A model generated the notes under the pieces. That model saw nothing but the letters and a program-made list of their open reading frames with translations. It did not search any database and had not been told where the DNA came from. The position numbers and the translations under genes were made by a program. This document shows positions 12,521 to 24,075 of a stretch of DNA of 64,000 bases, one piece after another (the stretch's first letter is position 1; each line of letters starts with the position of its first letter). Origin of the DNA: Loxodes magnus. Lineage: Eukaryota; Ciliophora; Karyorelictea; Loxodida; Loxodidae. The stretch lies in assembly GCA_946699065.1 (NCBI GenBank), contig CAMPDV010000845.1, positions 62,001 through 126,000 of the forward strand, given 5' to 3'.

Positions 12521-13407
12521 TTAGCTTTAAATATTTTTACAGTAAAATGTTTAATAATTGAATATAAAATATAATAAAAATATATATTTTATTAATTATA
12601 AATATTTTAAAATTATTAAAATAGCTTAAAATTTTACATTATATATAATTTTAAATTTCAAGCTATAATAACAAATATCCTTGTTTAATATAAAAAATAG
12701 AAATTTTACTTTCATATTAATTAATTTTTCAAACCTAAGTATTTAAATTTATAATTATAATTATTTTGATCAAACTAATTAATTATAAATACAGATAATT
12801 TATATCTAAAAACTTTTTACTATAAATAAAATTTTATTTCAATTCCAGTTTAATTTTAACTACTTTTTACTATAAAGAGATATTTCTTATACTTATTTAA
12901 AATAAAATAATTTATTAGTGTTAATAACTAATTTTCTATTATTTATGATGCATTGTAGATAAATCAAAATTTTTAATTTTCAAGATAAAATTATTTTAAT
13001 ATTTGATTGTTTCAAATAATTTACTATGATATAACGAAATAAATTAAAATGATAGCTAGAGTTAAGATATAATTAATGTCACTCTTATAAAATCTAATTA
13101 AAATTTTAATTAGTTAAAGAAATTAAAAATATATTTACTTTTAATTAATTAATAAATCTAATAAGCTTCTAATTAATTTAGTGCTTTAATAACTGGAAAA
13201 TATATAATATTGATGTTAATACTGCAACTAGTAATTTTAAATAAGTGAATTTAATATATTAATAATTAGCTAATTAAGTATTTAAATATTATGTATATTA
13301 AATGATAAACTAAATTAATTAAAATATTATATTCTTAAACTTTAAATTACTTAAATGCTAATAATCTAAGCTTTTATAAACCATAACTTATTAATATAAT
13401 AATTAAA
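12521..13407. other. Very AT-rich spacer
   Basis: Almost pure A/T low-complexity sequence. Nothing recognised. Confidence 0.5.
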
Positions 13408-14160
13408 ATGCAAGTGAAGATACTATGCTAACGCTGCTTATATCCATTTAACTTACAAGGGCAGTAAAAGAAAATAACTTAGTTATAATAAATAATTAGC
13501 TAATACTTAACACTTAAAGACATTGATTGCTTAATATAGAAACAGAATAAATTAAAGAGGTTAAAATAAATATCTAAATTCAAAAATTTAGTAGAAGTAT
13601 TAATTTCCTTTTGAAATAATAGTTTAGAAATTAGAAGCAGATAAAAGAGAAGAAAATATATAATCATTTAGCGGAGTAAATTAAAAAAAGTTATAAATGA
13701 TATATAAAATTATAATTTAAAGAATGATAAATGGAGTTAGTATTATTTCAATCTTCTTGAAGTTCTTTGTTTTCCGTTAGTGTTATTAGAACCTATTATT
13801 ATGGTAGGAGGAATGGGAAATTGAATTAAAATAGAATATTCCAAAAAAATTATAAAAGAAAGAATGAATAATGATAATAAATAGAATTTAAACTTATTAT
13901 TATAATTTATCAGGATTTAGAACTCATTAAAGATTTGCTTATTCTTTTATTCTAGATTTATCAAACCTTTTAGCGTTGAGAATAGATGTAGAAAGCTAAA
14001 AATAAAAGACTATAAGAATAACATAAGAGAGAAAACTAAATACTTAAGTATTTTTATGATTAAAAAGTATTTTAAAATAGCAATTTAGATATAATAAATA
14101 GATAAAAGATGTTAATTACTTATTAATATTTTGACTGAATTATTATATATTATTTTTTAA
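13408..14160 (+). CDS. Possible hypothetical protein, 3' end uncertain
   Basis: An ATG at 13408 (MQVKILCQRCLYPFNLQG) opens a frame free of implausible breaks to at least 14160 when TAR is Gln and TGA is Trp (for example LEPIIMVGGMGNWIKIEYSK at 13789). It then runs into the structured repeats without an early TGA, so the true end is unclear. CxxC near the N-terminus (CQRC) is the only visible motif. I do not recognise a family; it could be an open frame by chance. Confidence 0.25.
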
Positions 14161-14193
14161 AACCGCCATAGTTGTTCGAAGGTGAACAACAAG

Positions 14194-14305
14194 GTCGTCT
14201 TCATCAGAGGTTGGGGAAGTTAAATATCCATAATCGACTTTATGTCTTTCTCTGCTTTGGTTTGGCCTCGAGACATAAGATTCTTAGACCTTCAGCACTG
14301 GCTTA
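14194..14305. repeat. Structured repeat, copy a
   Basis: First of two imperfect direct repeats of about 112 bp. It holds a nested inverted repeat: outer arms CAGAG/CTCTG and inner arms CATAA/TTATG. GC content is well above the surroundings. The reading frame differs between the two copies because of a one-base length difference, which argues for RNA or DNA structure rather than protein. Confidence 0.55.
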
Positions 14306-14348
14306 ATTTAAATTTAATTTAATTCTGGAACGAAAAAGAAATAATATT

Positions 14349-14462
14349 GCGAGCTTCATCAGAGGTGGGGAATTTAAGTACCCATAATTGACATTATGTC
14401 GTCCTCTGCTTTAGTGATGCAATGAGACACAATCCTACCATGTCCTTGGACCTCCAGCAAGT
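14349..14462. repeat. Structured repeat, copy b
   Basis: Second copy. The outer arms are extended to CAGAGG/CCTCTG and the inner arms to CATAAT/ATTATG, so both pairings are kept although the bases differ from copy a. Strand of transcription, if any, is unknown. Confidence 0.55.
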
Positions 14463-14492
14463 ATTAAAGATTACGAGTATTCTAAAATTATA

Positions 14493-14580
14493 TCAGTATT
14501 GAACATTTTTATCAGTACTGAATAATTATACCAGTATTGAGCAAGGTTTATCAGTAACAAACATTCTTGTCAGTATGAAA
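14493..14580. repeat. Five short direct repeats with 19-20 bp period
   Basis: The core (T/C)CAGTA recurs at 14493, 14512, 14531, 14551 and 14570, each followed by AT-rich filler (best copies TCAGTATTGAACA, TCAGTACTGAATA, CCAGTATTGAGCA). The steady 19-20 bp spacing is about two helical turns. It is too short and too variable for a CRISPR array. Confidence 0.6.
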
Positions 14581-14593
14581 CATTTTTTTTTAA

Positions 14594-14627
14594 AGAGCTG
14601 CGCACCAACGAGAGTGCTACGCGCTCT
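14594..14627. other. GC-rich hairpin
   Basis: AGAGC-t-GCG pairs with CGCGCTCT across a 16-base loop. It is an island of GC between T-rich DNA and sits 4 bp beyond the stop of the minus-strand ORF at 14632-15219. It could be a 3' end signal of that gene or part of a small RNA. Confidence 0.4.
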
Positions 14628-14631
14628 ATAA

Positions 14632-15219
14632 TCAAATTTATTTATTTATTTATTATAGACAAACTTTTAGTAGCTGAATTACTTTTTTCCATGCTAAACT
14701 CTTCTTTAATCAATAAATGTATTTTTAAGTTTTTTATACATTTAATGATAGTAATTGATGAATACTTCTAAAGCTTCTCTAAATAAATTCGTAGTCTTGA
14801 AGTAAATTTTTTATTTTATTTAAATTTTTTTCAATTTCCATATTATCTGCTTGAGGTTAATTTTTTATTGATAATTTAAATTCTTCTTTAATTTTCATAG
14901 GATTTGATGCTATGTTTTTACTATTAATACAAATTTGGAAGTTAAAGATTCTTCTTAAAATTAAACTTAGCTTACTTAGCCTTAATTTTCCTTTCTTTAT
15001 CTTACAAAAGTTGCCGAAGATTTTTTTTTCGCCTTCAGGATATATTTTTCTGTATTAATTTTCTCAATTAAGTAATAAAACTGAATAATGTTTTACTCAT
15101 AAAGTTTCTCAAGCTTTTTGAGTTTGTTATGAAATTCGTTATTTCTCAATCCTTAAGAGGAGTAGATTTATCTTATTGAATTTTTGATTCTTGTTAGTTA
15201 ACTGAGACTAAAGATCCAT
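14632..15219 (-). CDS. Hypothetical basic protein, 195 residues
   Basis: ATG at 15219 (MDLQSQLTNKNQKFNKIN) and TGA at 14632-14634 share one frame, 196 codons. The product is strongly basic with a natural-looking central part (YRKIYPEGEKKIFGNFCKIR) and a C-terminal amphipathic stretch (EIEKNLNKIKNLLQDYEFI). No known family seen. An overlapping frame starting at 15278 reads less naturally. The gene ends a few bases from the GC-rich hairpin. Confidence 0.38.
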
Positions 15220-16025
15220 CAATTAGGCTAGAATTTAAGGTTTAAATTAACAAGTTTTTTACCCATTTTTTTATGCATAACATTCATAAAGTACTTATAT
15301 TTTAAAATAAAAAAATAATTTTAGCAGTAAAATGTTAATACAAAAAATAAATATTAAAAATAGCAACTAAAAATATATAAAAAATAGAAATAAAATAAAT
15401 AATTATTAATAGCATATTGATTACAATATGTATCATTTATTAATAAAAAACTTTTATTATATATTTTTTAATTACTATTCTTTTATAGTTTTATTTTAAT
15501 ACAATAAGCAAAAATTTAAACTAAATTTAATTATAATGTTTTTTTTAGATTATTTAATTTTTTTAATGTTAATGATACAATATTAGAATAAAATTAATTA
15601 TTTGAAAAATATATAAAAATAAATAAAGATAAATAAAAATAAATAGCAATATTTTCAATTATTAATTAGATTTTTAGAATAAGAATATTTAAAATTATTA
15701 AATTAAATATATTTTAGGCACTTTAGTTATTGTTATGATTATGTTTATGAATGGTAAATTTTTAATTTATTTTTATAACGTGATTGATTTATGTCCTTCT
15801 TTTATATTTTAGTATTTGAGGATTTTTTTTGATTTTATTTAGAAAAGGATATGATTTTTTCTAATTCAATGATCTTTTTGAATTTTTAAATGAAAATATT
15901 TTATCTCTAAACAAAACAGTATTAGATTATAAATTAAGATATTAATTACAGCTTAAACTCCTAAGAATAGCCTTAAAAGCAGACTAATTAAGTTTAAATT
16001 AAGATTATAACATCTACTATTTTTA
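15220..16025. other. AT-rich spacer
   Basis: No gene or repeat recognised. Confidence 0.4.
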
Positions 16026-16840
16026 ATAATATTAATATACTAAATTAAAGTGTTCGTATCTTCAAGGATTTAAACCCCTTCAATACATACCTTCAGAGTT
16101 CGTTTCTTGAGATTTAAAATAAAAGTTCGGGACTCCCAGTTTTTTTGGGGTTAAGGACTCCCTTGAAAAAACCTCCTTCTAAATATTCTTCCATCCTTGT
16201 CTACATAAATTCTTGACAGTTCTCTCCAAATCTCTTCTTTGTTTCTTTTCTTTTATCCAAATATATTTTGCATCTCTTGTATGTGTGGAATTTTGATTTG
16301 CATAGGTAGCACAGCTTGACGATCCTTCCGGGAGGAGTTGTCTCTATGGGTTTTATGTATTCTAGATCCATTTTATTTTCAGCTAAAGTTTAAGGTTAAA
16401 TTATTTTTTCTCCCAAAAGTTTCTCTTCGATTTCCTGTTTCATTAATCTTTCTTCATTGTTATAACTTTTCTATAATAATTTTTGATTTTCTTTCTTTAA
16501 TATTTAAACTTCTTCTTATAGGTTACGGATAGATTTCATAAGTTATTCTATTATTAGCTATGCATCAATTTTTCTATTTTTACATTATTTTTTAGTTACC
16601 ACTTTTCATGTATTTGCTTGATCGTGGCTATGGGAGTAAAAAATCTCGCTTGCTTTAGTCAGTTTCTGCTGATTTAATTTAAGATTATCTTTATTTTTCA
16701 AATTTTGGGGGTTAAAGAACCTAAGAAAATTATTATGTTATTAAAAAAGAATTAGAAGTCTCTGGTTTCCTTTCCTTTTTTTATGAAGTTGGAAAAAACC
16801 CTTCTTGATGCCTTCTGCCATTTAATTTGAAAAATGGATT
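16026..16840 (-). mobile_element. Zinc-knuckle (ORF1-only) retroposon
   Basis: Whole-looking member of the family; contains the ORF listed next. Its 3' part (minus strand) shares the block GSPELLF with the homologous GRPELLY block of the element at 19933-20878, showing common descent. The 5' edge lies just upstream of the ATG. I could not find a convincing target-site duplication, so the outer limits are approximate. It lies 80 bp left of the 28.8-kb repeat unit. Confidence 0.55.
16093..16821 (-). CDS. ORF of zinc-knuckle retroposon (coiled coil + CCHC)
   Basis: ATG at 16821 (MAEGIKKGFFQLHKKRKGNQ) and TGA at 16093-16095 are in frame, 243 codons. A predicted coiled coil in the middle (SIRNLQEEVQILKKENQKLL) is followed at about residues 171-184 by CYLCKSKFHTYKRC, an exact C-x2-C-x4-H-x4-C zinc knuckle, then a basic tail. 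The start MAEGIKKG is homologous to MVEGFKKG of the 24.1-kb element. The likely role is nucleic-acid binding and chaperoning of a retroposon RNA, as in LINE ORF1 or Gag-type proteins; it has no enzymatic domain. Confidence 0.6.
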
Positions 16841-16919
16841 AGATAGGTAAATTGAAATGAATTATGAATGATATTTTGATATTAATTGAATTATATTGGA
16901 GTAAAATACTAATAGTAAT

Positions 16920-19180
16920 ATATTATAGTATTTACTATTTTATTCTGTTTGAATAATGGTAATAAATAGCGTATTTAGTATATGATTTGATTGGTTTTAG
17001 TTACTAATAAAGACTAATTTAGATAACTTAAAGGATTTAAATATTATGCATTTTATTAATAATTTATAATATATTTACTAAGTTATCAGCTTATAGTTTT
17101 AAACTTTATTTTAACTTTTGTAAATTTTCCTTATTAGCTAGTATTTCTTCAATACTATCATTATAATGGATTTATAGAATTAATTATTATATTTAATTGA
17201 TTAGTTATAGAATTCAAGTCACTTTTCTTTACTCAAAAGTATTTTCTCAATAACTTATAAAGTAAGAGTTAATCAAATAGGCTAATATAGCTAAATATTT
17301 TCTTAAGTTTAAAGAAATTATTTATGTTCTTACCTTTTAATTAGATATTAAATAGTAAGATAATTACAGTTTAATGGTGAAAACATATCTGTTTGCTATT
17401 CAAATTACCTTTATTTATTTAGTCCATTAAAATGTTTAATTTTTCAATCCATTATCTCCTGTTTGTTATCTTATGTTAGTATACAATATTTTCTTTATCT
17501 CATTAAACTTATTTTTGATACTTTTTTAATTCATTTCTTAAACGTTTTCTTTCTTCTTTTTAAGTATCAGCAACATATCCACAAGTTAATTTAACTTCTT
17601 ATTTTTGCTATATCATTATCTAGCTTAACCAGCTTCAAAGAATATGTAGCTCATTGTGAAGCTTTTCCAATATTTTTCCAATTTTCAGTTTTTAGTAATA
17701 TAACCTTCTTACTTATGATCTATATCTGCTATTTTAACAATTAATAGATATCATCTAGTATTCTTTCCTAAACAATTCTTATGCTAATTATGCTATTAGT
17801 CCCTTAAAAAATAGTCTTAAACTTTCTTTTGTAGTAATCTAGGTTGGATCTTATGCTGAATTATTGCATTATAGTTTTAATTAATTCTAATAGCTACTAT
17901 CCTACTGGATTTAGTTTATTTGCTACAAATTATGTATATGTGCATTAAATCTCATACTATACTTATAAACTTAAATTGCTTTTAATTAGGCTTTCATAGA
18001 AACCGATTCATTATTCCTCAAGTAGGCGCATATACATTAAGTAAGATTCATACAAATTACAACCCTTCCAGTATTTCATTTTATTCCATTTACTTCATAC
18101 TCTCTCCATATCAATTCTTCTTTAATATATAAAGCCACTCCTTTACTAAGTCTAGTTCCTTCTTGAGTCACCATAATATATCTTTTTCAAGCATTAATTT
18201 ACATAACTCTTCTTTGCTCGACCTCTTATATTATCAGTTCTTATGTTTAATTAATTTAAAATATTCAATTTTCTTGATCTTCATTGTTTGATTCTTTCTA
18301 TTTAGTATCATCAATTTAGCTTAGTCTTTTTCAAAACCAAAATACTCTAATGTTTGTATTTATGTTCAGGTTTTATGTATGCTATCTTTTCTGATATTAT
18401 TTCTTGTTTATTATTAAAAATAATTGCATCAGTTATGGAAGTTAGTTAGTTACTTATTGAAGCTTATTTTTTCAAAAGGTTCTGACAATTCCATTTTTCT
18501 CTCATGGTGTTAAGTTTTGGCTTTTCCATATATCTAAGTAGCAGAAATCATTTTATCTCAGCATTTATTCAGTTAAATAATTTTTTATATATCTTCAATT
18601 GTTGCCTATCTCGCATATAATTATTTAAGCAATTTTATACTTTAGGATCCAAATTTTTGCATGCTACTTTTCTTTGTAATTTCTTTAGTTTTTCTATTTT
18701 TATTTATATATCTCAGTGTGTTATTTCTTGTTACATATTTACCACTTTTTTGATATTCCAATATAACTGATTATTAGCTTGATTTATTTTTTATCTTCTA
18801 TATTACTTAGTACTGTGTCTAATTTCTTACAGTTTACATATCATCATATTGCTAATTGATTTAACTTTACACGTAAATTTTTTTCTTCCAGTCAAGTAGG
18901 AATATTTTCTGGATAAGTGGTTCGAATATTTCTAGGTACATAGTTGTTCCTCCATTAAGTCCTATTGTTCCTTTTGTTGTAAGCAAAACTGTTTTTTTTA
19001 TATTTCCAAAGGCTTTTAGCTATTTTTATGTTTGAGCTAAGCAGTTATCTAAACCTAAAGAATATTTTATTAGTTCGTCATATTTTCCTTGCTTTTTTTC
19101 TCCATTCTAAAAACTTGATTTGGATGTTACTGAGTAGTTCTTAGTGGTTTATCATATTAATCTCGAAAATTTATTATATA
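16920..19180 (-). mobile_element. Truncated LINE fragment, module 1
   Basis: Minus-strand ORF1-like start at 19105 (MEKKSKENMTNQQNILQVQI, Q/K-rich coiled coil), then an endonuclease-like segment near 18400-17950 (NIRTDNIRG; TRLSKGVALYIKEELIW). No reverse transcriptase follows, so the 3' half is missing. Frames change along it, so it is inactive. The same fragment, differently disrupted, lies at 33.0-34.9 kb and in unit 2, and is the left half of the duplicated module. Confidence 0.6.
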
Positions 19181-19918
19181 GAAAAATGGTCTCACCTATC
19201 TAGCAAAGCTCAAAATGATTACTTAATCGATCTGGAATTTCTCTTAAGTGAGAACCAAAAGCTATAATATTCGTTTCAAGAGCGACAGAGAAATATAATA
19301 GTCCTATAGGAAAGCATCACTGGAATTCACATCAATAGTAATTAGATCAAATAGCACTTAACCTTATTCATTCGACTGAACAAATTAATTAGAGAATTTA
19401 AGCGACGGAAGCAAAATTAGAGTTTTTCCGATAATATACTCAACAAATTTGTGAAATGGATTTCTTAGATCATGTAAAATCAAGGAAACGATCGGATGGA
19501 CATAGAAGCAAAAGACCCATAGTAATTTATTATCAGGAAAAGAAAAATGCTGATACTGTAAAAAAATGGGACACAAGATAAGAGACTGTTGGTAGTTATT
19601 AAAAAAACAAGAATATAAAAGTCAAAAATAATGGTATAATTTAAACAAGTTGTGATGCACGCAAGATGGCAGAATATTCAGAAAAAATGATTGTAAATCA
19701 CTTAGAATGCTCCTAAATTCAAGCGGCTGAAGTAATTTCAACAAAAGTTGGTTAGGATTCGACACAGAAGAGATACTGAGAAAGAAAAGATGTAGATTGT
19801 CAAGAGATATGATAACGAAGATCGGAACAAATTTAAAGTAGAAGGTGAATTTATTAAGCTTAACAAAAAATTTGATTTGTGACAAAATAATAATGTTGAA
19901 GTTAAGATAATCTATTAT
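19181..19918 (+). mobile_element. Zinc-knuckle retroposon, decayed, plus strand
   Basis: ATG at 19186 (MVSPIQQSSKWLLNRSG) begins a Q/E/K-rich region (HSTEQINQRIQATEAKLEFF), and CWYCKKMGHKIRDC at about 19540, a perfect CCHC knuckle whose Trp is TGA, is found in another frame. It interrupts the LINE-fragment/RING-Kelch module: the uninterrupted join is visible at 34855-34900. The next element (19933-20878) is inserted at its right end in the opposite orientation. Confidence 0.5.
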
Positions 19919-19932
19919 ATTATCTTATCTTA
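19919..19932. repeat. Target-site duplication, left (14 bp)
   Basis: attatcttatctta, repeated exactly at 20879-20892, flanks the minus-strand zinc-knuckle element. Confidence 0.8.
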
Positions 19933-20878
19933 ATAATAATATTAATTTTAAGTTTTCCGTTTTAGGGATTTCCAACCCCGTCAGGAAGACAGCAGTTCAT
20001 GCTCTCTGCTGTTAAATATAAAAGTTCGGGTCGCCCAATTTTAGCGAGATTGGGAACTCAGATTTTTCCAGGTTTTCCCTCCTTTAACTTGCCTTGATTC
20101 CATCTTAATCTTGTATATTGAACCATCCAGATTGCAATACATTCTTTTCATTCTTGCTTCTTCTTTTTTCTTCTTTTGTTGTTCTTTTATCCAATAATTT
20201 CTTTATTTCTATTAGAATTTCTAACACTTCCGATAAAAATGTCATACGCTTCCACAGCAGAAACATTTCTTTTTTATTTTTAATTATTTTTCTTGATTTG
20301 TTTGCTCTTTCTAGGCTTCGATTTCCATTTGTATAGCTCCAGTTTCGCTTTACTCTTTCTTAAAAGTTTACAACTTCTCTTCTACTTTTCCAAGTCTGTT
20401 TCTAAAGTTTATTTTAGGATTCGTTAGTCTGACTTTGTGAGATATTCCAAAAGGCGTTAAGATCTCTTTCCTAGGACATAAGTCTTGACTCAATTCCTTC
20501 TGCTAGGTCTATCTTTGTCATCAGCATATCATTGTCCTTCTTCAATCTCTTGACTTCTTCCTGGAGGTTCAGTACCACTTTGATGAGCTACTCCATGCTC
20601 ATCTGGCCAGAGGGGTTGAACTCTGATACCTCCTGATGGAGAACAGACATCATCTATTTCCTCGATTTCTCGCTTGAGGTTGGAGTTTCCGTGTGTATAT
20701 TCTTCAAGGTTGGCTTTCGTTCGTTTTGTTAGATTCCAAGTTGTTAGTTCAGTGTTGGTTAAGGTTGTGATAGAGAAGATTGCTAAGATTATTAAGACTT
20801 GGTTTCTTGCTTCCTCCCTTCCTTTTTGGCTTAGGAAGAGGTGGTATAGAAGCCTGACTTGAAACCTTCAACCATTTT
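19933..20878 (-). mobile_element. Zinc-knuckle (ORF1-only) retroposon with 14-bp target duplications
   Basis: ATG at 20875, four bases from the element edge (MVEGFKSGFYTTS). The N-terminal part is Q/S/T-rich, followed by EFNPSGQMSMEQLIKVVLNL and a coiled coil, which match the 24.1-kb element closely, then a CFCCGSVWHFYRKC knuckle (Trp = TGA) and the GRPELLY block near 20028. The frame is interrupted. There is no poly(A) tail; the 3' end on the minus strand is AT-rich. Exact 14-bp direct repeats at both ends show insertion by target-primed reverse transcription or a similar process. Length is 946 bp. Confidence 0.75.
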
Positions 20879-20892
20879 ATTATCTTATCTTA
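20879..20892. repeat. Target-site duplication, right (14 bp)
   Basis: Exact partner of 19919-19932. Confidence 0.8.
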
Positions 20893-21416
20893 TGATTGAT
20901 TTTTTATCGAGAGTATAGGTGTTATAATGGCTTGGCTTTATTATTGATTATAAAAGGGACATTTTTAAGTTATAGATTTTAGTTTAAATGATTAAAGGAA
21001 ATATGTATTTTAAATTTGAAGATGTTGATTTGATGATAGTAGTGATGATTTAATTAGTATTTAGATAAAGTATAGCTTAATGATAATTTGATTATAGTTT
21101 TGATTTGATTAAATAATAATAGAGTAATCTAAGTAGTATTTATATAATTTGAATTTAAGGATATAATTAAAGATAGTTTTTTTGACTGAGTTGAATATGT
21201 TTTAGTATGCTATAAGCTGAATGTTTTATCTGAATAATAATAATATTTAAATAAAAAATTTTGAAGATGTTTAGATAAAATTTAATTCTTTATTTATTTC
21301 AGACACTTTAAATATTTAATAACATATTTACCTAATTATAGATCTTTAAACTACTTCTTTATTAATGAGATTATATTTAAATATCATTAATAATATAGAT
21401 ATTATTATTATGTTTA
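20893..21416. other. 3' flank of RING-Kelch gene 1
   Basis: AT-rich DNA shared by all four modules (compare 34870-34945 joined to 41578-42050, 49733-50255 and 63815-64000). No gene seen. Confidence 0.6.
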
Positions 21417-22811
21417 TCAGTTATGACTTCTAATACTTCTATAACTCAATTTTTCTAAATCAATCCTCATTATTGAAACTCTTTTCTATTCCACAGCAAA
21501 AGCATATCCATAGTTATTTCTTATTTTCATCTCCGTTAAAGCTACAACATCTTTAAAAATTTAACTTTACTATCATTATTCTTTGTTTCTTTTATATATT
21601 CTTCTTGAATATTATTTCGTAAACGAATTTTTCATACCTCCAAATATGACAAGAGGCTCTAAAGAAACTATAGGATAAGCAATAGCTTCAGGAAGATTCA
21701 AACTTTACTTACTCCATCTATCATTCTATATGTTATATTTTCATATATCTTTTAAACTTTAACTTTTCTAATTTAACCCTCCAAAAGAATAAATATTTTA
21801 TTCATCTTTATCTACTACTAAAGTTTAATCCCCTATTTTAAATGGAAATTAAGAGCAGTTTTATCATTTACTTTAGTTTCCTATCTATAACTTTTCTACT
21901 GATTATAATATTTGATTATTATTAGTAAATCCTCCAACCACATAAAGATAATTTTACGCTGCTGCTATTCCAAACCCACCTCTTCCTTCATTTAGATCAC
22001 AAAGTTTTATTCTATTACCTTCATAATCAAATTATCAAGTTTCTTTTATTCCTTTCTTTTAATTTAAGTTATATCCTCCTATTAAATATAACTTATTTTA
22101 ATATTCTATACTTTTATTTTCAGCAGGAATAATAATTTAAACTTAGACTTATCGTAATTACTCTGTTTAAATATTAAATAAGCTTAATCTTTAAATCCAT
22201 TAATCAAAGAAGTGAATATAGTTAGATTATTTGGAGTGGTAGCTTAGTTTATGTTAATTAGTCTAAATCTTATTTGGCTACTTAGTATTGTATTATAGTT
22301 TTTATCTTATTAGATTGTAAGTTAATTTAGAGTTTAGTATTGTAGGTGGTTATGAGTTATATTAGAGTATAGTTGGTTTTAGTGATTAGTAGAATTAGAT
22401 AATATTTGAGTGTTATTTTTGGTAGATAAATGTTGGTTAATGATTGATGATGATATTAGTTAGTGGTATTATGAGAGTATTACTAATGTTTGATTATTTG
22501 GTTGTAATGGTTTTAGATTTTTCCATAATTTACCTCCTTATCTCTTTTAATTTCTATCTAGCATCTTAAATCTTTTATATGTATTATTAGTTTTAAAATA
22601 TCACTCTTATTAAATCACTTTCTTAAGGTAAATCATCAAATCTAAAATGGAATCCTTTTTAACAAATAGGACATTACATTATGCCTTATAATCAGTACTG
22701 AGTATTCAAACACAAACCACAGTAAATATGTCCACAAGGTAAGACAGTTGGAAGAGCATTAGTTAAGTTGTAATCTTCTAAGCAGATTAAGCATTTTGGT
22801 AACGCTTACAT
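21417..22811 (-). CDS. RING-Kelch protein, paralogue 1
   Basis: ATG at 22811, TGA at 21417-21419, 464 residues, one uninterrupted frame in the altered code. Residues 7-50 form a canonical C3HC4 RING: C7, C10, C26, H28, C31, C34, C47, C50. Residues about 75-205 are an N/Q/I/P-rich low-complexity linker. Kelch repeats follow, with GG pairs at 245-246, 293-294, 344-345 and 391-392 and typical D-I-W-K-Y and D-R-W motifs. In-frame TGA codons fall at Trp positions 40, 259, 316, 357 and 413; 205 and 366 are TGG. RING plus Kelch suggests an E3 ubiquitin ligase in which the Kelch propeller binds the substrate. The number of blades visible is small (about four), so the propeller may be completed by diverged repeats in the linker or tail. 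Start chosen as the only ATG just before the RING. Confidence 0.93.
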
Positions 22812-22989
22812 TTTTATTATTATTTAGACTACAAAAGCTATAAAGCTAATTTATAACAGTTACCATCAAAAATACAGTCAATAGTATCTATTATTACATT
22901 ATTACTTTATTTAGTATCTAATTATATATTTTGGTATAAGTATAAAATAAATAAATGTATATAAGTAAATTAGATGATTAATACAAGCA

Positions 22990-23830
22990 ACGTATATAAC
23001 ATAAAATAATTTATTAAAGTGACTTCACCTTTATTTGGTTTACTAATTAGTCTTTGAGTTTTAAGATGTAAATGAATCCTTCAGGTCTTCTTCAGAGCTT
23101 GCTTCTTCTATTGCATATCGTGTTGTACAGATTTAACCTTTCTTGATTTTAGCAATTTTTCTTCAATCTCAATTAGGTCCCAATATCTTCCTCGTCCTTC
23201 TTTTTTGAGCATTTACTATATCCAATAGTAATTAATCTCCACTGTATAATTTTTTCTTGTAAAATTTTCCTTCTGGAGAACAGTATAATTTTGTCATATT
23301 ATTTCATATCTTTCAATTATTAGATTCTTGCTTCTTCTGAAATACCAGAATCTTCTAAAGATGTATCTAACCTTTTAGCAATAAAAACATCTTATTTTAC
23401 AATATTTCGAGTTATGTCCTATTTTTAAGCATTTTATTCATTTTTGGAATTTTAAAAAATTGACAATTTTTTTCTGATCCGAAAAAGAATTTAAATTTGT
23501 TCTTCTATTACCATAGGATCATTATTAAGATTAGAATTGTATGGTTTATTAATTTCTACTATTTTTTGCTCCGTTTTTTCCAGTTTTTAATTACCTTGCA
23601 ACATCAAGGCTTTAGTGCTTATTTCCGTTTTTAACCATTAATTTTCCTTTTATAATTATTGCACAGTAAAAGTTAGAGAATCTAATCGTTAAATCAAGTC
23701 TAGAAGTGATTGTTGCATTTTTTTGTTTTCCGCTTCTAGAGAGTATATTTCGATTAGAGAGTTTGATTGCTCGATTTCCTGTTAGTTTTTGGTCGATTAT
23801 TTCTTAGGAGCCATTTGATTTATATAATAT
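22990..23830 (-). mobile_element. Zinc-knuckle retroposon, decayed
   Basis: ATG at 23814 (MAPKKQSTKN) opens a coiled-coil region (SLIEIYSLEAENKKMQQSLL). A degenerate double knuckle follows near 23385-23440 (KCLKIGHNSKYCKIRCFYC), then a conserved basic tail (LKKEGRGRYWDLIEIEEKLL, about 23200). A tail of the same type ends the remnant at 43.7 kb. It sits immediately 5' of RING-Kelch gene 1, between its start and the plus-strand retroposon at 24.1 kb. Frame broken; ends approximate. Confidence 0.5.
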
Positions 23831-24059
23831 TTTGAATTAAAATAAAGTAAATTTAAGGTTTATTAATAATTTTATATTGTTGTATTTTACTTAATTTAAA
23901 TATATAGTATTATTTATATATAATATTATTTATATTTTAGTAGCTTAAGTTATTTATAAACAGCTTATTTATATAATTATGCTTAATAATTTTTAGGCAC
24001 TTAGAGAAATATATTTAAAAGATAATCTAAATTTATATAAAATAATAATTATAACTTAG

Positions 24060-24075
24060 ATAAATAAATTAAATA
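24060..24075. repeat. Target-site duplication, left (16 bp)
   Basis: ataaataaattaaata; repeated exactly at 25038-25053. The sequence is simple, but exact 16-bp identity at both edges of a coding element is unlikely by chance. Confidence 0.7.

Noticed and set aside
14493-14580. CRISPR-like array
   Set aside because: Repeat core of six bases, no conserved full repeat, no unique spacers of regular type, and a eukaryotic context.
19622-19885. Minus-strand 87-residue hydrophobic ORF, also at 48462-48725
   Set aside because: Antisense of the plus-strand zinc-knuckle retroposon; T-rich complement of K/E/Q-rich coding sequence.
22200-22500. Telomere-like or satellite repeat (TTAG-rich stretch)
   Set aside because: It is the coding sequence of the N/Q/I/P-rich linker of the RING-Kelch protein; no fixed repeat period.
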